Program-made: the position numbers and the translations under genes | Origin: Acidobacteriota bacterium | GTDB lineage: Bacteria > Acidobacteriota > Terriglobia > Acidiferrales > UBA7541 | Length of the DNA: 64,000 bases | Direction: 5' to 3' | Assembly: GCA_013289855.1 (NCBI GenBank) | Contig: JABCZD010000006.1 | Location: 186,001 to 250,000 of the forward strand | Notes under the pieces: generated by a model | What the model was told of the DNA's origin: nothing | Databases searched by the model: none | Seen by the model: the letters and a program-made list of their open reading frames with translations, nothing else | In this document: positions 34,236 through 42,852 of the stretch, piece after piece | How positions within the stretch are numbered: the first letter of the stretch is position 1 | How the letters are laid out: every line of letters starts with the position of its first letter

Positions 34236-34255
34236 CACAGCCAATATTGGCTGTG
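34236..34255. repeat. Perfect 20-bp palindrome
   Basis: CACAGCCAATATTGGCTGTG is a perfect palindrome. A second copy of the left arm, TGGCACAG (34215-34222), can pair with CTGTGCCA (34251-34258), so two alternative hairpins are possible. It lies upstream of the matrixin-like protease gene. Confidence 0.7.
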
Positions 34256-34319
34256 CCACAAGAAAGAACTGATCTCGGAGACGATGCTAAGACGCCAAGG
34301 TCGAAGGAGGGTTTAAATC

Positions 34320-35534
34320 ATGATTCGAATACGGAAACTCGCCGGGCAACTATTCGCATGTCTTTATGCGGTTTTTCTGGCGCCTTTCGCGTGTGGCTAC
34401 TCTTTCGATCAGGTAGTTCCGGATGTGCGACAGGCCGCGTCGTTGTCTGGCGGGTCGGCGTGTCCTGTGCCCGCGCATCAGCTCAGCGCGGCGGGGAGTA
34501 TCGCGGAACAGTGGAGCACGGTGCTGAATAGCGATCCCGTTACGATCATCACGCAGAATCAGACGGCGGCTGGGCAGTTGGCGGAGATCGAGGCAGTGAT
34601 TCAGCAATCCATTGCGGTGTGGACCGGGGTTTCCGGCACGACGTTGCTGCCCGCCACGTTCGGCGCCGTGACGCGCACTACCACGCAGAACGCCTGCGCA
34701 GCGGATGGCATAAATTCCATCTGCTTCGATCAGGCGGACCTGGCATTCACGCCGGGGGTGCTGGCGTTCACGCGAATCGTCACCGCCGATCGTGCCGGAC
34801 TGCAACTGGCGAACGGGCCGATAAGCACGCAGCCGGGGCAAATTCTTGACGCGGACATTTATTTCAATCCCAGCGATTCGACGGTGATTTTTGCCACGCC
34901 GCAGGCGTTGCCGGCGACTCCCAAGGCCTACGATATGGAATCGCTGATGATCCACGAGTTTGGACATTTGCTGGGGTTCAGTCATTCGGCGGTGTGGCGG
35001 GCCATGATGTTTCCGTTTGCGCCTGCTCCCGGCACATTTACCGGCACGCGGCCTTCGGCGCAACAGCTCGATGCGCCGCTCAGCGACGACGACCGCACCG
35101 GCCTGCGCGTGCTGTATACCGACCCGACGGACACGCTGCATACGGGAACAATTCAGGGACGCATTCTTCCGGCGAATACGCTGTCGCTGCCCGCGACGCC
35201 TCCCGGGGTGACGGGAATCTTCGGCGCGCAGGTGGTGGCGGTGGATTCGGCTAGCGGCGCGGTGATCGCGGCAACAATTGGCGGATGGAGTTGTTCGGCG
35301 CCGGGCCCCGCGCAGTTTGACGGCACCTACGAAATCGGTCGTCTGGCAGTGGGCGCGAGCTATGTGGTCTACGCCGAGCCGCTCAATGGCGTAGTTTCTC
35401 CGGCGCAAATCACCCCGGCTACGACTGGGCTGTGCCGGAACACCACGACGGATCCGGGCTGGCCGCAGCTGCAGGCTTGCACGGTGCCAGCGGTGGATGT
35501 GAGCTTCACTACGCGGACGCTGCCGGGGCCGTGA
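34320..35534 (+). CDS. Exported matrixin-like zinc metalloprotease
   Basis: The 404-residue product has a signal peptide (about 1-26) and a metzincin catalytic core: HEFGHLLGFSH (212-222) gives the three zinc histidines and catalytic Glu, with a Met-turn candidate at AMMFPF (228-233). The C-terminal part (from about 270) is a beta-sandwich resembling carboxypeptidase-regulatory or Ig-like domains. An AAGGAGGG site precedes the ATG. Metzincins of this kind degrade extracellular proteins or process surface proteins. Substrate candidates include the Ig-repeat lipoprotein encoded just upstream. Confidence 0.9.
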   Translation: MIRIRKLAGQLFACLYAVFLAPFACGYSFDQVVPDVRQAASLSGGSACPVPAHQLSAAGSIAEQWSTVLNSDPVTIITQNQTAAGQLAEIEAVIQQSIAVWTGVSGTTLLPATFGAVTRTTTQNACAADGINSICFDQADLAFTPGVLAFTRIVTADRAGLQLANGPISTQPGQILDADIYFNPSDSTVIFATPQALPATPKAYDMESLMIHEFGHLLGFSHSAVWRAMMFPFAPAPGTFTGTRPSAQQLDAPLSDDDRTGLRVLYTDPTDTLHTGTIQGRILPANTLSLPATPPGVTGIFGAQVVAVDSASGAVIAATIGGWSCSAPGPAQFDGTYEIGRLAVGASYVVYAEPLNGVVSPAQITPATTGLCRNTTTDPGWPQLQACTVPAVDVSFTTRTLPGP

Positions 35535-35657
35535 GCTGCGAGGTCGTGGCCAGATCGATCTCACGGATATTCTTGACGAAGTGAGTGACCTCTTCGGCGA
35601 ACTAAGAACACAAACGCACTTCAGGGGCTAAAGCCCATGGGTGGACAAGCGCTGGAC

Positions 35658-35678
35658 GTCGGAGCTAAAAGCTCCGAC
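35658..35678. repeat. CT-AAA-AG hairpin element
   Basis: GTCGGAGCT-AAA-AGCTCCGAC is a perfect 9-base-arm hairpin followed by CCACAAAA. It is the same sequence type as 23671-23690 and 34138-34157. Confidence 0.78.
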
Positions 35679-35790
35679 CCACAAAACAACGGCCATTTCA
35701 GGAGTCAGGAAAAGCGGACGATTGTTGATTCTTTCGAGCGGTGACGCCCATTCCGTGGAAGTTCGATTGTGGTCGGACTAAAGGCCCGGT

Positions 35791-35890
35791 GACGCCCTAA
35801 AGGGCGTCGCTACAAATGCCTCGGTGCTTACTCCGTGAAAGCGGCGTCAAGCCTTCGAGCAAAGCGCTCACGTAAACCACCGCGCTCCAA
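35791..35890. repeat. Composite repeat: hairpin plus 50-bp element, copy 2
   Basis: GACGCCCT-AA-AGGGCGTC (35791-35808), then GCTACAAA, a short spacer and GCGGCGTCAAGCC (35841-35853) through AAAGCGCTCA to CGCGCTCC. It parallels 30496-30610 with a shorter spacer. Confidence 0.7.
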
Positions 35891-35903
35891 GTTGACAGAC
35901 AAA

Positions 35904-35936
35904 GAAAAAAGCGCCCCGGGGTTGCCGAGGCGCTTT
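35904..35936 (-). terminator. Rho-independent terminator of the minor-pilin operon
   Basis: Read on the minus strand, AAAGCGCC and GGCGCTTT pair perfectly (with partial pairing of the inner bases) and are followed by a T-rich run. It lies about 30 bases beyond the PilX-like stop codon. Confidence 0.85.
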
Positions 35937-35965
35937 CTGTGCGCTGGTTTGGGTTGGGACACTGT

Positions 35966-38900
35966 TTACTGCGTCGGACTCAGCAGCTGCGTGAAGCCGG
36001 TGGTGTTCACGTCGCGGAAGAGCGGAGTCCGCGGCGGCAGCAGCGAAGGTTGCAGGAAGTTGTTGTCGAAGGTGTAGTTACGAACCGGCGGGCTGTATAC
36101 CCCCCCGCCGCTCTTGTATAGTCCAACGGCTTGCCGGTTGGTGAACAGGCAGACCAGCGAACCGGTGTAATTCATATTCACGCTTCCCCAGTTTTCCAGT
36201 TCACGCATGAAGTTGTGTACACCACCGTCCGTACCGAAGTCCTGAACACCATCCACCTCTGGGAAAGCCACGCCTTTGCCGCCGATGATCGCCGCGCGGT
36301 AGTAGCTGGTGGTGGCCGTGCGGACAGCCAGATTGTACGGCCCAGCAAACGAGTTCACATCGTTCCAGTTGTCGGAAAGTACGCTGACGGCATCGCCGAT
36401 CACCGAGGCTCCTACGTCCTTGGTGTTGAACGTGTTTCCAGTGCATCCTGGGCAATTGAAGGAGCCCTGAATGTAGACGGGATTTTCTGCCGCGATGGTC
36501 AGGCCGCAAGTGACGCCACCCGGACACTGATCCAGGTTGTCAACTAAGTCCGAACCGTTCACCAGTTTTACGGCACGGCGGAAGAGGAAATTGGGGTTTT
36601 GCCTTGCCTCATTTGCGTGGATGACCATGGTGCCCGCCCAAATCGGTGCGCCCAGTACGACGCTAGGCCCATAGGGCGCCGTGTTCGTCACTCCGCAGTT
36701 GTAACCGAGTCCATTAGCGGCATAAGGAGGAGGAGCCAGCCCGTAGACCTTAGGATCCGGGGTTGCGGTCGCGATGGCAGGTTGGAGTGTTAGCGGGCCG
36801 TAGCCGCCGAGCCACGGTGATCCGATGTTGTAGGGCAGCAGGGATTGATTCGCAAACTCCCCATACGTATACAGGAGCGCGGTCCCATCGAGGTCTTCAC
36901 CCGTGTCTACGGTCTTGTTGGGGCAGCCGTTCGCGTCGGCCGGGTTGACAACGTCATTGTAGCCGTACTCCCCGGTCTCGCGCTGAGATGGGGATAGCTC
37001 TGGCCAATTCCCGGGGAAGGCTGGTAATAGCGCGTAATTCGGACCGCTATAGGTATTGCCTCGACGATCGGATATGTACACCACGTAATTGTTCGGAGCG
37101 TTGGTCCCATCATGAGAGAGCTGACCGCTGTCGGGTGCACCAAGAGTTCCAGCCAGATACTTGGCCAAGTTTTTCACGTCAAGTTCGACATACTGCATGA
37201 CGCCACCGAGTGCGACCATGTTGGCAAAGCTAACGCTGTTGTTCGCCCCACCCGTTGCTGATGTAAGGGTACCCGTCGGATCGTTGTTGTTCATCAGGCC
37301 TTCGCGAGTATCAAACAGCACGTTCGGCCAGAAATCATCGCCGTGTGTGGCGATGATGGTCGTGGTGCTTCCGACGGTGGTGGTGCCGCATCCGATTCCG
37401 CCCCCGTCCGCGCCCGCGAAACCACTGGCGGGATTGTCGCGCATTCGCTGGAGCCGGATAATGGCCAGCGGATGACCATCGGGACAAGGAACAGCCCCCG
37501 CAACACCCGTCGTCATGGACCCGACTTCCGCTGTCGGCAGTAGAGGCAGCACCGGGGCACCAAACGTCGAGACGGGGACGGTCCCACCCGCAGCTCCGAC
37601 CGGGTTGGCGTTTTTGCCCACGTAGCCGTACCCCAAAACTTCCTCGGTAACATCAGTAAAACTACACGCGTTATACGGTACATTCTGGATTTCAATCTTG
37701 ATGTATCCATGAATGAGGGGAGCGCCGTTCCCGATCCAATATCCATCGCCGACGGGCGGCAACGTCAATGCCCCCGGCTGTCGAGTCGACGGTGTGTAGC
37801 CAGCCGCGACGGCTCCGGAGGTTGCCAGAGGCACAAAGGTTTCGTTGTGCGCCGCGAGGTACCCCTTGATTAGGAGACTGTTAGCATCGGTTGCCGGTCC
37901 CGCCAGAAGCGCCAGATTGTACGGTTGCGTGGTGGAGGTGCAAGGGAGACCCGCGCCTCCGCCGATGAGATCCTGCGGGTTGTCCGAAAGAAGAATTTTA
38001 AGGCTGGCTTGGGCAAAATAGCGCTCCTGCGTGACGGACGCAGCTTCACCAGAGTATGGGCGGCGAATCACGTCGACCGGCTGCGTGGTTCCGCCACCGA
38101 GCGTGACGATGCCAAGTTGCAGTTGCTGGGCGCCGGTGGAAAGTGATGGAGCAGAACTGCCAAGTCCGTTACGCAGATTACCGGCGTAGTTTGACGCTCC
38201 CGTTGAGAGCGAAGGCCAATTGGTGTTTCCGGCGCTGCCTAGGCCCTGCGTCAAGCTGCCTTCCGTGGGTGCCAGCGTGCGGGTGCCCGAGCCGTTGAAC
38301 ACGTTCACCGTGCCGGTGTAATTACTGGAAGTTAGGTGGCCATTGGCGAGCGTCCAGCGAATGACGTCCTTATACGCCGTCACGCTCTGGGACATCGTCA
38401 AAGTGGCTCCCGAAGCCAGAAACAGATTGCCGTTGGTATGCGTCCGGCCACCGAAGTTGAAGTTAGGACCGGCAAAATAGCTGCAGTCAGGGTCGCAGAA
38501 CACGCCGAACTGGAACATCGGGATGCCAACCGTCTGCGTGGTGCGCTGCAGCTTCACTTCCGAACCGCTGGAGGTGCGCGCTGTCACGTTCATGACATAG
38601 GGAGTGGCCAGCGCGGTCATACCTTGATAAGCGCCAGATTGAATTTGCGTAACCGTTGGAAGGTAGTTGCCGTTGCCATCCACGGGGTTGGGGCTGGTGA
38701 TCGTATATCCGGGCGTTCCATCCCCGTTGATGTAGCTGATGTCCGTGATCGCCGGAGGGTTGTTCTGCAGGGCGTTAATTTGCGCGGTCGGAGGCGCATA
38801 GTTGGCGTCAAACAAAGTGCCCAAATCGGCGGTGAGCTTTTCCATGCCCGCTTGCGCCGCGTAAAATGCCCTGCCGTAATCGCTGTTGATGCCGCTCAGC

Positions 38901-39025
38901 TTTTGGCCGGAGTTGATCAACAGGATGAAACCCACCAGCAGGCTGGACATCAGCAGCATGAGCAGGATGGTGGTCAGCAGGGCGATGCCTGACTGGCTGC
39001 GCAATATTTTTTTCGCGGCTCTCAT
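35966..39025 (-). CDS. Giant PilX-like minor pilin/assembly protein
   Basis: The 1019-residue product starts with a prepilin-type segment (SQSGIALLTTILLMLLMSSL) lacking the usual Glu at mature position 5, as in PilX/GspK proteins. The rest is a long exported beta-rich region. One part, FGGRTHTNGNLFLASGATL, resembles a DUF4900-type fold; CDPDC and CPGC motifs suggest disulfides. PilX proteins normally have about 150-200 residues, so this is greatly enlarged and could act as a tip adhesin in place of PilY1, which is absent. It is the last gene of the pilin operon and precedes a terminator. Confidence 0.8.
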   Translation of the reverse strand: MRAAKKILRSQSGIALLTTILLMLLMSSLLVGFILLINSGQKLSGINSDYGRAFYAAQAGMEKLTADLGTLFDANYAPPTAQINALQNNPPAITDISYINGDGTPGYTITSPNPVDGNGNYLPTVTQIQSGAYQGMTALATPYVMNVTARTSSGSEVKLQRTTQTVGIPMFQFGVFCDPDCSYFAGPNFNFGGRTHTNGNLFLASGATLTMSQSVTAYKDVIRWTLANGHLTSSNYTGTVNVFNGSGTRTLAPTEGSLTQGLGSAGNTNWPSLSTGASNYAGNLRNGLGSSAPSLSTGAQQLQLGIVTLGGGTTQPVDVIRRPYSGEAASVTQERYFAQASLKILLSDNPQDLIGGGAGLPCTSTTQPYNLALLAGPATDANSLLIKGYLAAHNETFVPLATSGAVAAGYTPSTRQPGALTLPPVGDGYWIGNGAPLIHGYIKIEIQNVPYNACSFTDVTEEVLGYGYVGKNANPVGAAGGTVPVSTFGAPVLPLLPTAEVGSMTTGVAGAVPCPDGHPLAIIRLQRMRDNPASGFAGADGGGIGCGTTTVGSTTTIIATHGDDFWPNVLFDTREGLMNNNDPTGTLTSATGGANNSVSFANMVALGGVMQYVELDVKNLAKYLAGTLGAPDSGQLSHDGTNAPNNYVVYISDRRGNTYSGPNYALLPAFPGNWPELSPSQRETGEYGYNDVVNPADANGCPNKTVDTGEDLDGTALLYTYGEFANQSLLPYNIGSPWLGGYGPLTLQPAIATATPDPKVYGLAPPPYAANGLGYNCGVTNTAPYGPSVVLGAPIWAGTMVIHANEARQNPNFLFRRAVKLVNGSDLVDNLDQCPGGVTCGLTIAAENPVYIQGSFNCPGCTGNTFNTKDVGASVIGDAVSVLSDNWNDVNSFAGPYNLAVRTATTSYYRAAIIGGKGVAFPEVDGVQDFGTDGGVHNFMRELENWGSVNMNYTGSLVCLFTNRQAVGLYKSGGGVYSPPVRNYTFDNNFLQPSLLPPRTPLFRDVNTTGFTQLLSPTQ

Positions 39026-39057
39026 GTTCTCATTCCCCTTAGTCGTTTCCTCAATCG

Positions 39058-40170
39058 TTAGTGATACTTGTTGACGTACGCCATGCTGCGCAGGCTGACC
39101 TGCGTCTGTACGCTGGTCTGAATAACCTTGCCGGTTTTCTGCGAAGTGGTATCCGATTGCGCTCCCAAGAAGATATTCACCGAACGAATCGAATTTTCCG
39201 AATAGCCGGTGGGAACGGCGGTCTCATTTACCGCAATGCCATCGCTGAAGTTGTAGGTGAAGTGCAGGTTTTGTAGCGTGTCACCCACGGTTTGACCGGT
39301 GTTGAAATTGATCCTCCGGATCAGTTCCACGTGGCCGGGCACGCTGGTGTTATCCAGGTAGTAGCTGATCATGCTGACGCGAATGACCGTGGTGGGCGGA
39401 TAAGAGGTGCCCTGGGTCGTCGTTGGACACGCATTCCCGTTCTGCAACTGTATTAATGTGCCGCAGGGATCTCCGGTTTGGTTAAGCTTAAAGGGATCGT
39501 TGGCGGCGAAGAAGACCGTGGGCCAGGAAACGCTGGTGACGTTCACCAGGGTATTGCCGTTGGCGTTGCTGAACATCAGCAAGTCCCCGGCATTGATGGT
39601 AGCGCCCGACGGACTGGGCGAGACTACGCATTTCGGGTCAAATGTTGCCGAAGATCCGTTGAGAGCGATGGAACCTGCGCAGCCGCCGCCGGTTCCCGGC
39701 GCTCCATTGCCCGCCGCCAAATTAATCGGCCAGGTGTTCAGCGTTAAGCTGTTGTCCTGGTACAGCATGGTGATCTCGTCGGTAGTGTTGGGACCCAGGT
39801 CGAAGCCCGGCTCGATTGCCGGCATCGCTACGTTGCACGTCGGAAAATTCGCGGAGCCAGTCAGCGTCGGCCGCAAGACATTGGTGACTCCCGAGGTGCA
39901 GGCGCCCGAGGCCGCTTTCGCAGGAATCGAAATGCCCCCAGTGGGAATCCCGGTAGCGGTCTGAATCAAGTCCTGCTCCATCATGTTCAGGCCAGCACGC
40001 ATGTTGTCGGTGATATCTTCGTTCAGCGTGACGCTCTGGTTGACCTGTGTGGCGTCCCGGAACGCCATCATGGTGGCCGCCAAAGCCACGGTGGTGACGC
40101 CCATGGCGACGGCGAATTCGACTAGCGTAAATCCTGCGTATTTCCTCATGCGCGATAGCCTCGTAGCCAT
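39058..40170 (-). CDS. PilW-like minor pilin
   Basis: The 371-residue product begins with a type III-like prepilin signal (MRKYAGFTLVEFAVAMGVTT; cleavage before Phe, Glu5 present) and a single helix, followed by a Ser/Thr/Asn-rich beta region with several cysteines (CTSGVT, CNVAMP, CGTL). This is PilW architecture, longer than the usual 300 or so. The ATG at 40170 follows GGAAGG. It precedes the PilX-like gene by 32 bases. Confidence 0.82.
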   Translation of the reverse strand: MATRLSRMRKYAGFTLVEFAVAMGVTTVALAATMMAFRDATQVNQSVTLNEDITDNMRAGLNMMEQDLIQTATGIPTGGISIPAKAASGACTSGVTNVLRPTLTGSANFPTCNVAMPAIEPGFDLGPNTTDEITMLYQDNSLTLNTWPINLAAGNGAPGTGGGCAGSIALNGSSATFDPKCVVSPSPSGATINAGDLLMFSNANGNTLVNVTSVSWPTVFFAANDPFKLNQTGDPCGTLIQLQNGNACPTTTQGTSYPPTTVIRVSMISYYLDNTSVPGHVELIRRINFNTGQTVGDTLQNLHFTYNFSDGIAVNETAVPTGYSENSIRSVNIFLGAQSDTTSQKTGKVIQTSVQTQVSLRSMAYVNKYH

Positions 40171-40249
40171 TCTGTTCTTCCTTCCGCGTGCACCAAGCCT
40201 GTCGGAACCCTGCTCGAACAACTCGGTCGAACGATCTTCGTAAGACGAC

Positions 40250-40783
40250 TCAGGCAAAAGACGAGATATAGCTGACCAGCGTGTACGTGCGCTGGTGCGA
40301 ACCCAACTGGTAAGTAACCGTTACAGTGATCATTCGCAGGTTGGGTTCAGTATTTCCCGCAACCACCACCGGCGATATGGCGATGGTGCGTTTCATAAAG
40401 GGATTCAGATCGAGGCTCGTGGTGGAGCCGGTCGTCACCACCTCATCGGCAGAGCCGATATCCGTCACCGTGCCAACCAGGCCGTCCGAGCCGGGCAACA
40501 GAATCGAGGACGGACCGTCAACGAACACTCCGCCGGAGCTGACATTCTGCAGATTGGCCCAAGTCAAGGTTTGTGTGTCTCGCGCGGTGAACATCGCTTC
40601 CACCGCCTGCTCGGCCTTTTTCTCGGCAATGTAATCGTATTGCGCCATCGCGGCGTAATACGCGCCTTGCGAGTAAATCGCGGCCAGCGACAAGACGCCG
40701 AAGGAGAGCACCAGGATGGAGATCATGGCTTCGAGCAACGTAAAGCCAGACTGCGCGCGCTTATTTTTGGTTTGCTGTCTCAT
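40250..40783 (-). CDS. PilV-like minor pilin
   Basis: The 177-residue product carries a prepilin signal (KRAQSGFTLLEAMISILVLS) with Glu5 and a typical pseudopilin helix, then a beta domain. Length and the FGVLSLAAIYSQGAYYAAMAQ helix fit PilV/GspI-type minor pilins. It starts 11 bases after the FimT-like stop and its stop is 80 bases ahead of pilW, so the four genes form one operon. Confidence 0.84.
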   Translation of the reverse strand: MRQQTKNKRAQSGFTLLEAMISILVLSFGVLSLAAIYSQGAYYAAMAQYDYIAEKKAEQAVEAMFTARDTQTLTWANLQNVSSGGVFVDGPSSILLPGSDGLVGTVTDIGSADEVVTTGSTTSLDLNPFMKRTIAISPVVVAGNTEPNLRMITVTVTYQLGSHQRTYTLVSYISSFA

Positions 40784-40794
40784 AGATTTGCTCT

Positions 40795-41436
40795 CTACTC
40801 CCGCCACTGCGTGCCATCCCAGGCGAAAGAACGCACCCGCCCAGTGGCGCCCACAACCGTAATGGCCCGCGCGGTAGCGGTGTTGCCCGGCGTGCCGATG
40901 AAGATCGTCGCGTTGATGGGATCGTTATTGCCCACCGCGTAGTAGTTCGCTGGCGCAGCGCCTCCGGCGCCCACCAGGCTTCCAGAGGTGGTGAACATCA
41001 CGGCGCTACCGGCCGAGCCGCCATTAACGGCCACGAGACTGATGGCCGAAGAGTTTCCGAAACCCAGCGGACCCATGGGAGTGTTGGGCAGCGTAGGAAA
41101 CACATAGAATTGCAAAGCGTTCGCCGCCGAGTCATTGAGCTGCACCAGCGGCAGCGGTGTGGGCACAGCCTCGTTGGGCAAAGGCTGCACCGTCAACTGG
41201 ATGGTGTTGCTTCCGTTGAAGGCCACCACCACGTTGCGGCGTTTGGTGACCGCGAGTTGTCGCGCTTGGCGTAGCGCGTCCACCACGGCATCCGTCGCAT
41301 TATTCGCGCGGCTGGTGATCGACGGGTTCACCGTGCTCATGATGGCCATCCCCGATAGGGTGAGTACAATGCCCACGACGGCCATCAACTCTACGAGGGA
41401 TGTGCCTCGCTGCCGTTGACTAGAAGTTGCTAACAT
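40795..41436 (-). CDS. FimT/GspH-like minor pilin
   Basis: The 213-residue product has a prepilin-like signal QRQRGTSLVELMAVVGIVLT; the residue after the Gly is Thr in place of the usual Phe, but Glu5 is kept. The following GspH-type domain includes DALRQARQLAVTKRRNVVVAF, a signature of FimT/GspH. The ATG at 41436 has AGGAG upstream. It is the first gene of the minor-pilin operon, so the operon promoter probably lies in 41437-41629. Confidence 0.84.
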   Translation of the reverse strand: MLATSSQRQRGTSLVELMAVVGIVLTLSGMAIMSTVNPSITSRANNATDAVVDALRQARQLAVTKRRNVVVAFNGSNTIQLTVQPLPNEAVPTPLPLVQLNDSAANALQFYVFPTLPNTPMGPLGFGNSSAISLVAVNGGSAGSAVMFTTSGSLVGAGGAAPANYYAVGNNDPINATIFIGTPGNTATARAITVVGATGRVRSFAWDGTQWRE

Positions 41437-41629
41437 TCGAAAGCTCCTGGAGCGTTGCAACGCGCTCGTCCTGCGGGTCTCCAGAGATGCACGCCATCAG
41501 CCAGCCTGGGCCGTGCATTAAATTGATTGTTTGTAGTTACTTACACCGAGACGTGAGGTGAGCAATGGAAGGGTGACAGGGCCTTGGTTACAAAAGGTTA
41601 CAAGTCGCGTTGCGCTCCTGGGGTCGTAG

Positions 41630-42652
41630 TCAGGGGCTAATCCAGCCCCCCCCGAACAACAGGCCGGGGCCAAGCGACGCCAGAAAGATGGGCTTCTGAT
41701 TATCGGGAGACTGTTTGGCCGCCGCGGAGAGGGCCAAGTGCAACGCGGTCCCACACGTCGAAGATCCCAGATTTCCCGACGCACGGGAGACCTCTGGAAA
41801 CAGCGCTTCCGACACGCCACATTGTCTGGCAACCAGAGCCATCAGGCGCGGATTCGGCTGGTGCGTGGCAAAGGCGCCCACCGCGGTGCGCGAGATTCCG
41901 CTGCGTCGTTCGAGCGCCGCGATGGTTTTTTCCATGCGGCTGATGGCAGCGCGAGACAACGCGTCGCCGTCGAACTGCAGCGTTAGGCCGCCGTCCTTAT
42001 CGTCACTCACGCTGACGGCGTCCGCGTATTGCCCGGCGCAACCGAACAAAAACTCTCCGAACGCATAATTGGCATCTCGGCCGGCTTCGCTCGATTTGCG
42101 CAGCACGAAAGCGCTCGCGCCGTCCCCAAATAAGCCGCCGAATTCCCCGGCGACGCGCCCCGGAGTCAGCGTTCGGCTGTGTACGTCGGCGCTGACCACG
42201 GCGACGGCGCGAGCTTGTCCACACCCGATCAGCGATTGCGCCACCGCGAAGGCATTGATCAGTCCCAGGCACCCGCCGCCCACATCGAGCGCCGCGCAGT
42301 CTTCCCGGACCTGAAGCCGTGAATGCAGTTGTGCCGCCAGCGAAGGATAGTTGTGATGCGTTTCGCTGGTGGCCACGATCCAATCGATCTCGTTCGCCAA
42401 CGCGCCAGAAGTTCGTAAGGCGTCTTGGGCCGCCGTCGTGCCCAGCGAAAGCTCGTTCTCGCCTTCGGCCACGTAGGCTAGCGATTCAATTCCCGCGCGC
42501 CGCCGCAATTTTCCGGGCGGCATGCCGAACGCCACGTCCACTTCTTCGGACGCCACGATGCGCGCTCCTTGCGCGGTCCCCGATCCTGCAATGCACGCAG
42601 GGTTTATCGTGCCATTTTTGCTGGGATGCGTGCTAAGGAGTGGATCGAACAT
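41630..42652 (-). CDS. FabH-like beta-ketoacyl-ACP synthase III
   Basis: The 340-residue thiolase-fold enzyme has the KASIII triad Cys128 (VGGGCLGLINA), His264 (FATHQPNPRLM) and Asn294 (SGNLGSS), so it should condense an acyl-CoA with malonyl-ACP or act in a specialised acyl transfer. The ATG at 42652 follows AGGAA; the longer frame from 42742 is rejected. It stands alone, away from other fab genes, between the pilin operon and an HD protein; such isolated copies often belong to specialised lipid or signal-molecule synthesis. A C8 run (G8 on the coding strand) lies in the last codons. Confidence 0.86.
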   Translation of the reverse strand: MFDPLLSTHPSKNGTINPACIAGSGTAQGARIVASEEVDVAFGMPPGKLRRRAGIESLAYVAEGENELSLGTTAAQDALRTSGALANEIDWIVATSETHHNYPSLAAQLHSRLQVREDCAALDVGGGCLGLINAFAVAQSLIGCGQARAVAVVSADVHSRTLTPGRVAGEFGGLFGDGASAFVLRKSSEAGRDANYAFGEFLFGCAGQYADAVSVSDDKDGGLTLQFDGDALSRAAISRMEKTIAALERRSGISRTAVGAFATHQPNPRLMALVARQCGVSEALFPEVSRASGNLGSSTCGTALHLALSAAAKQSPDNQKPIFLASLGPGLLFGGGWISP

Positions 42653-42777
42653 TACGTTCCTGGTTTTATTTTTGCGAAAGAATGGAAGCTCTTCAATCGT
42701 CCTATTACATTTCAGCAGAACTCTTCGCGGATGTCGCGACAATCTACGGCGACGGCGGCCAATGCCTAAAGTGGGCG

Positions 42778-42799
42778 AAGACCCCGTGCGGTCTTTTTT
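42778..42799 (+). terminator. Possible plus-strand terminator
   Basis: AAGACC, six-base loop, GGTCTT and a run of T form a short terminator-like hairpin on the plus strand, but no plus-strand gene ends nearby. It may terminate an antisense transcript or an unseen RNA. Confidence 0.35.
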
Positions 42800-42852
42800 G
42801 GGCGGTACCCGATTAGACGCCGTTAACGTCTTTGAACGATACGTCGCCGCGT

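Larger units (their letters stand above)
35535..35965. other. Convergent intergenic region with repeats
   Basis: This gap between the protease gene (plus) and the pilin operon (minus) has no gene. From left to right it contains a GGGGCTAAAGCCC hairpin remnant (about 35626), two intact hairpins, one copy of the composite repeat and a terminator, the main items being listed separately. Confidence 0.6.

Noticed and set aside
34350-35564. 404-codon minus-strand frame antisense to the matrixin-like protease
   Set aside because: It mirrors the GC3 pattern of the protease gene and shows only Arg/His-rich random text.
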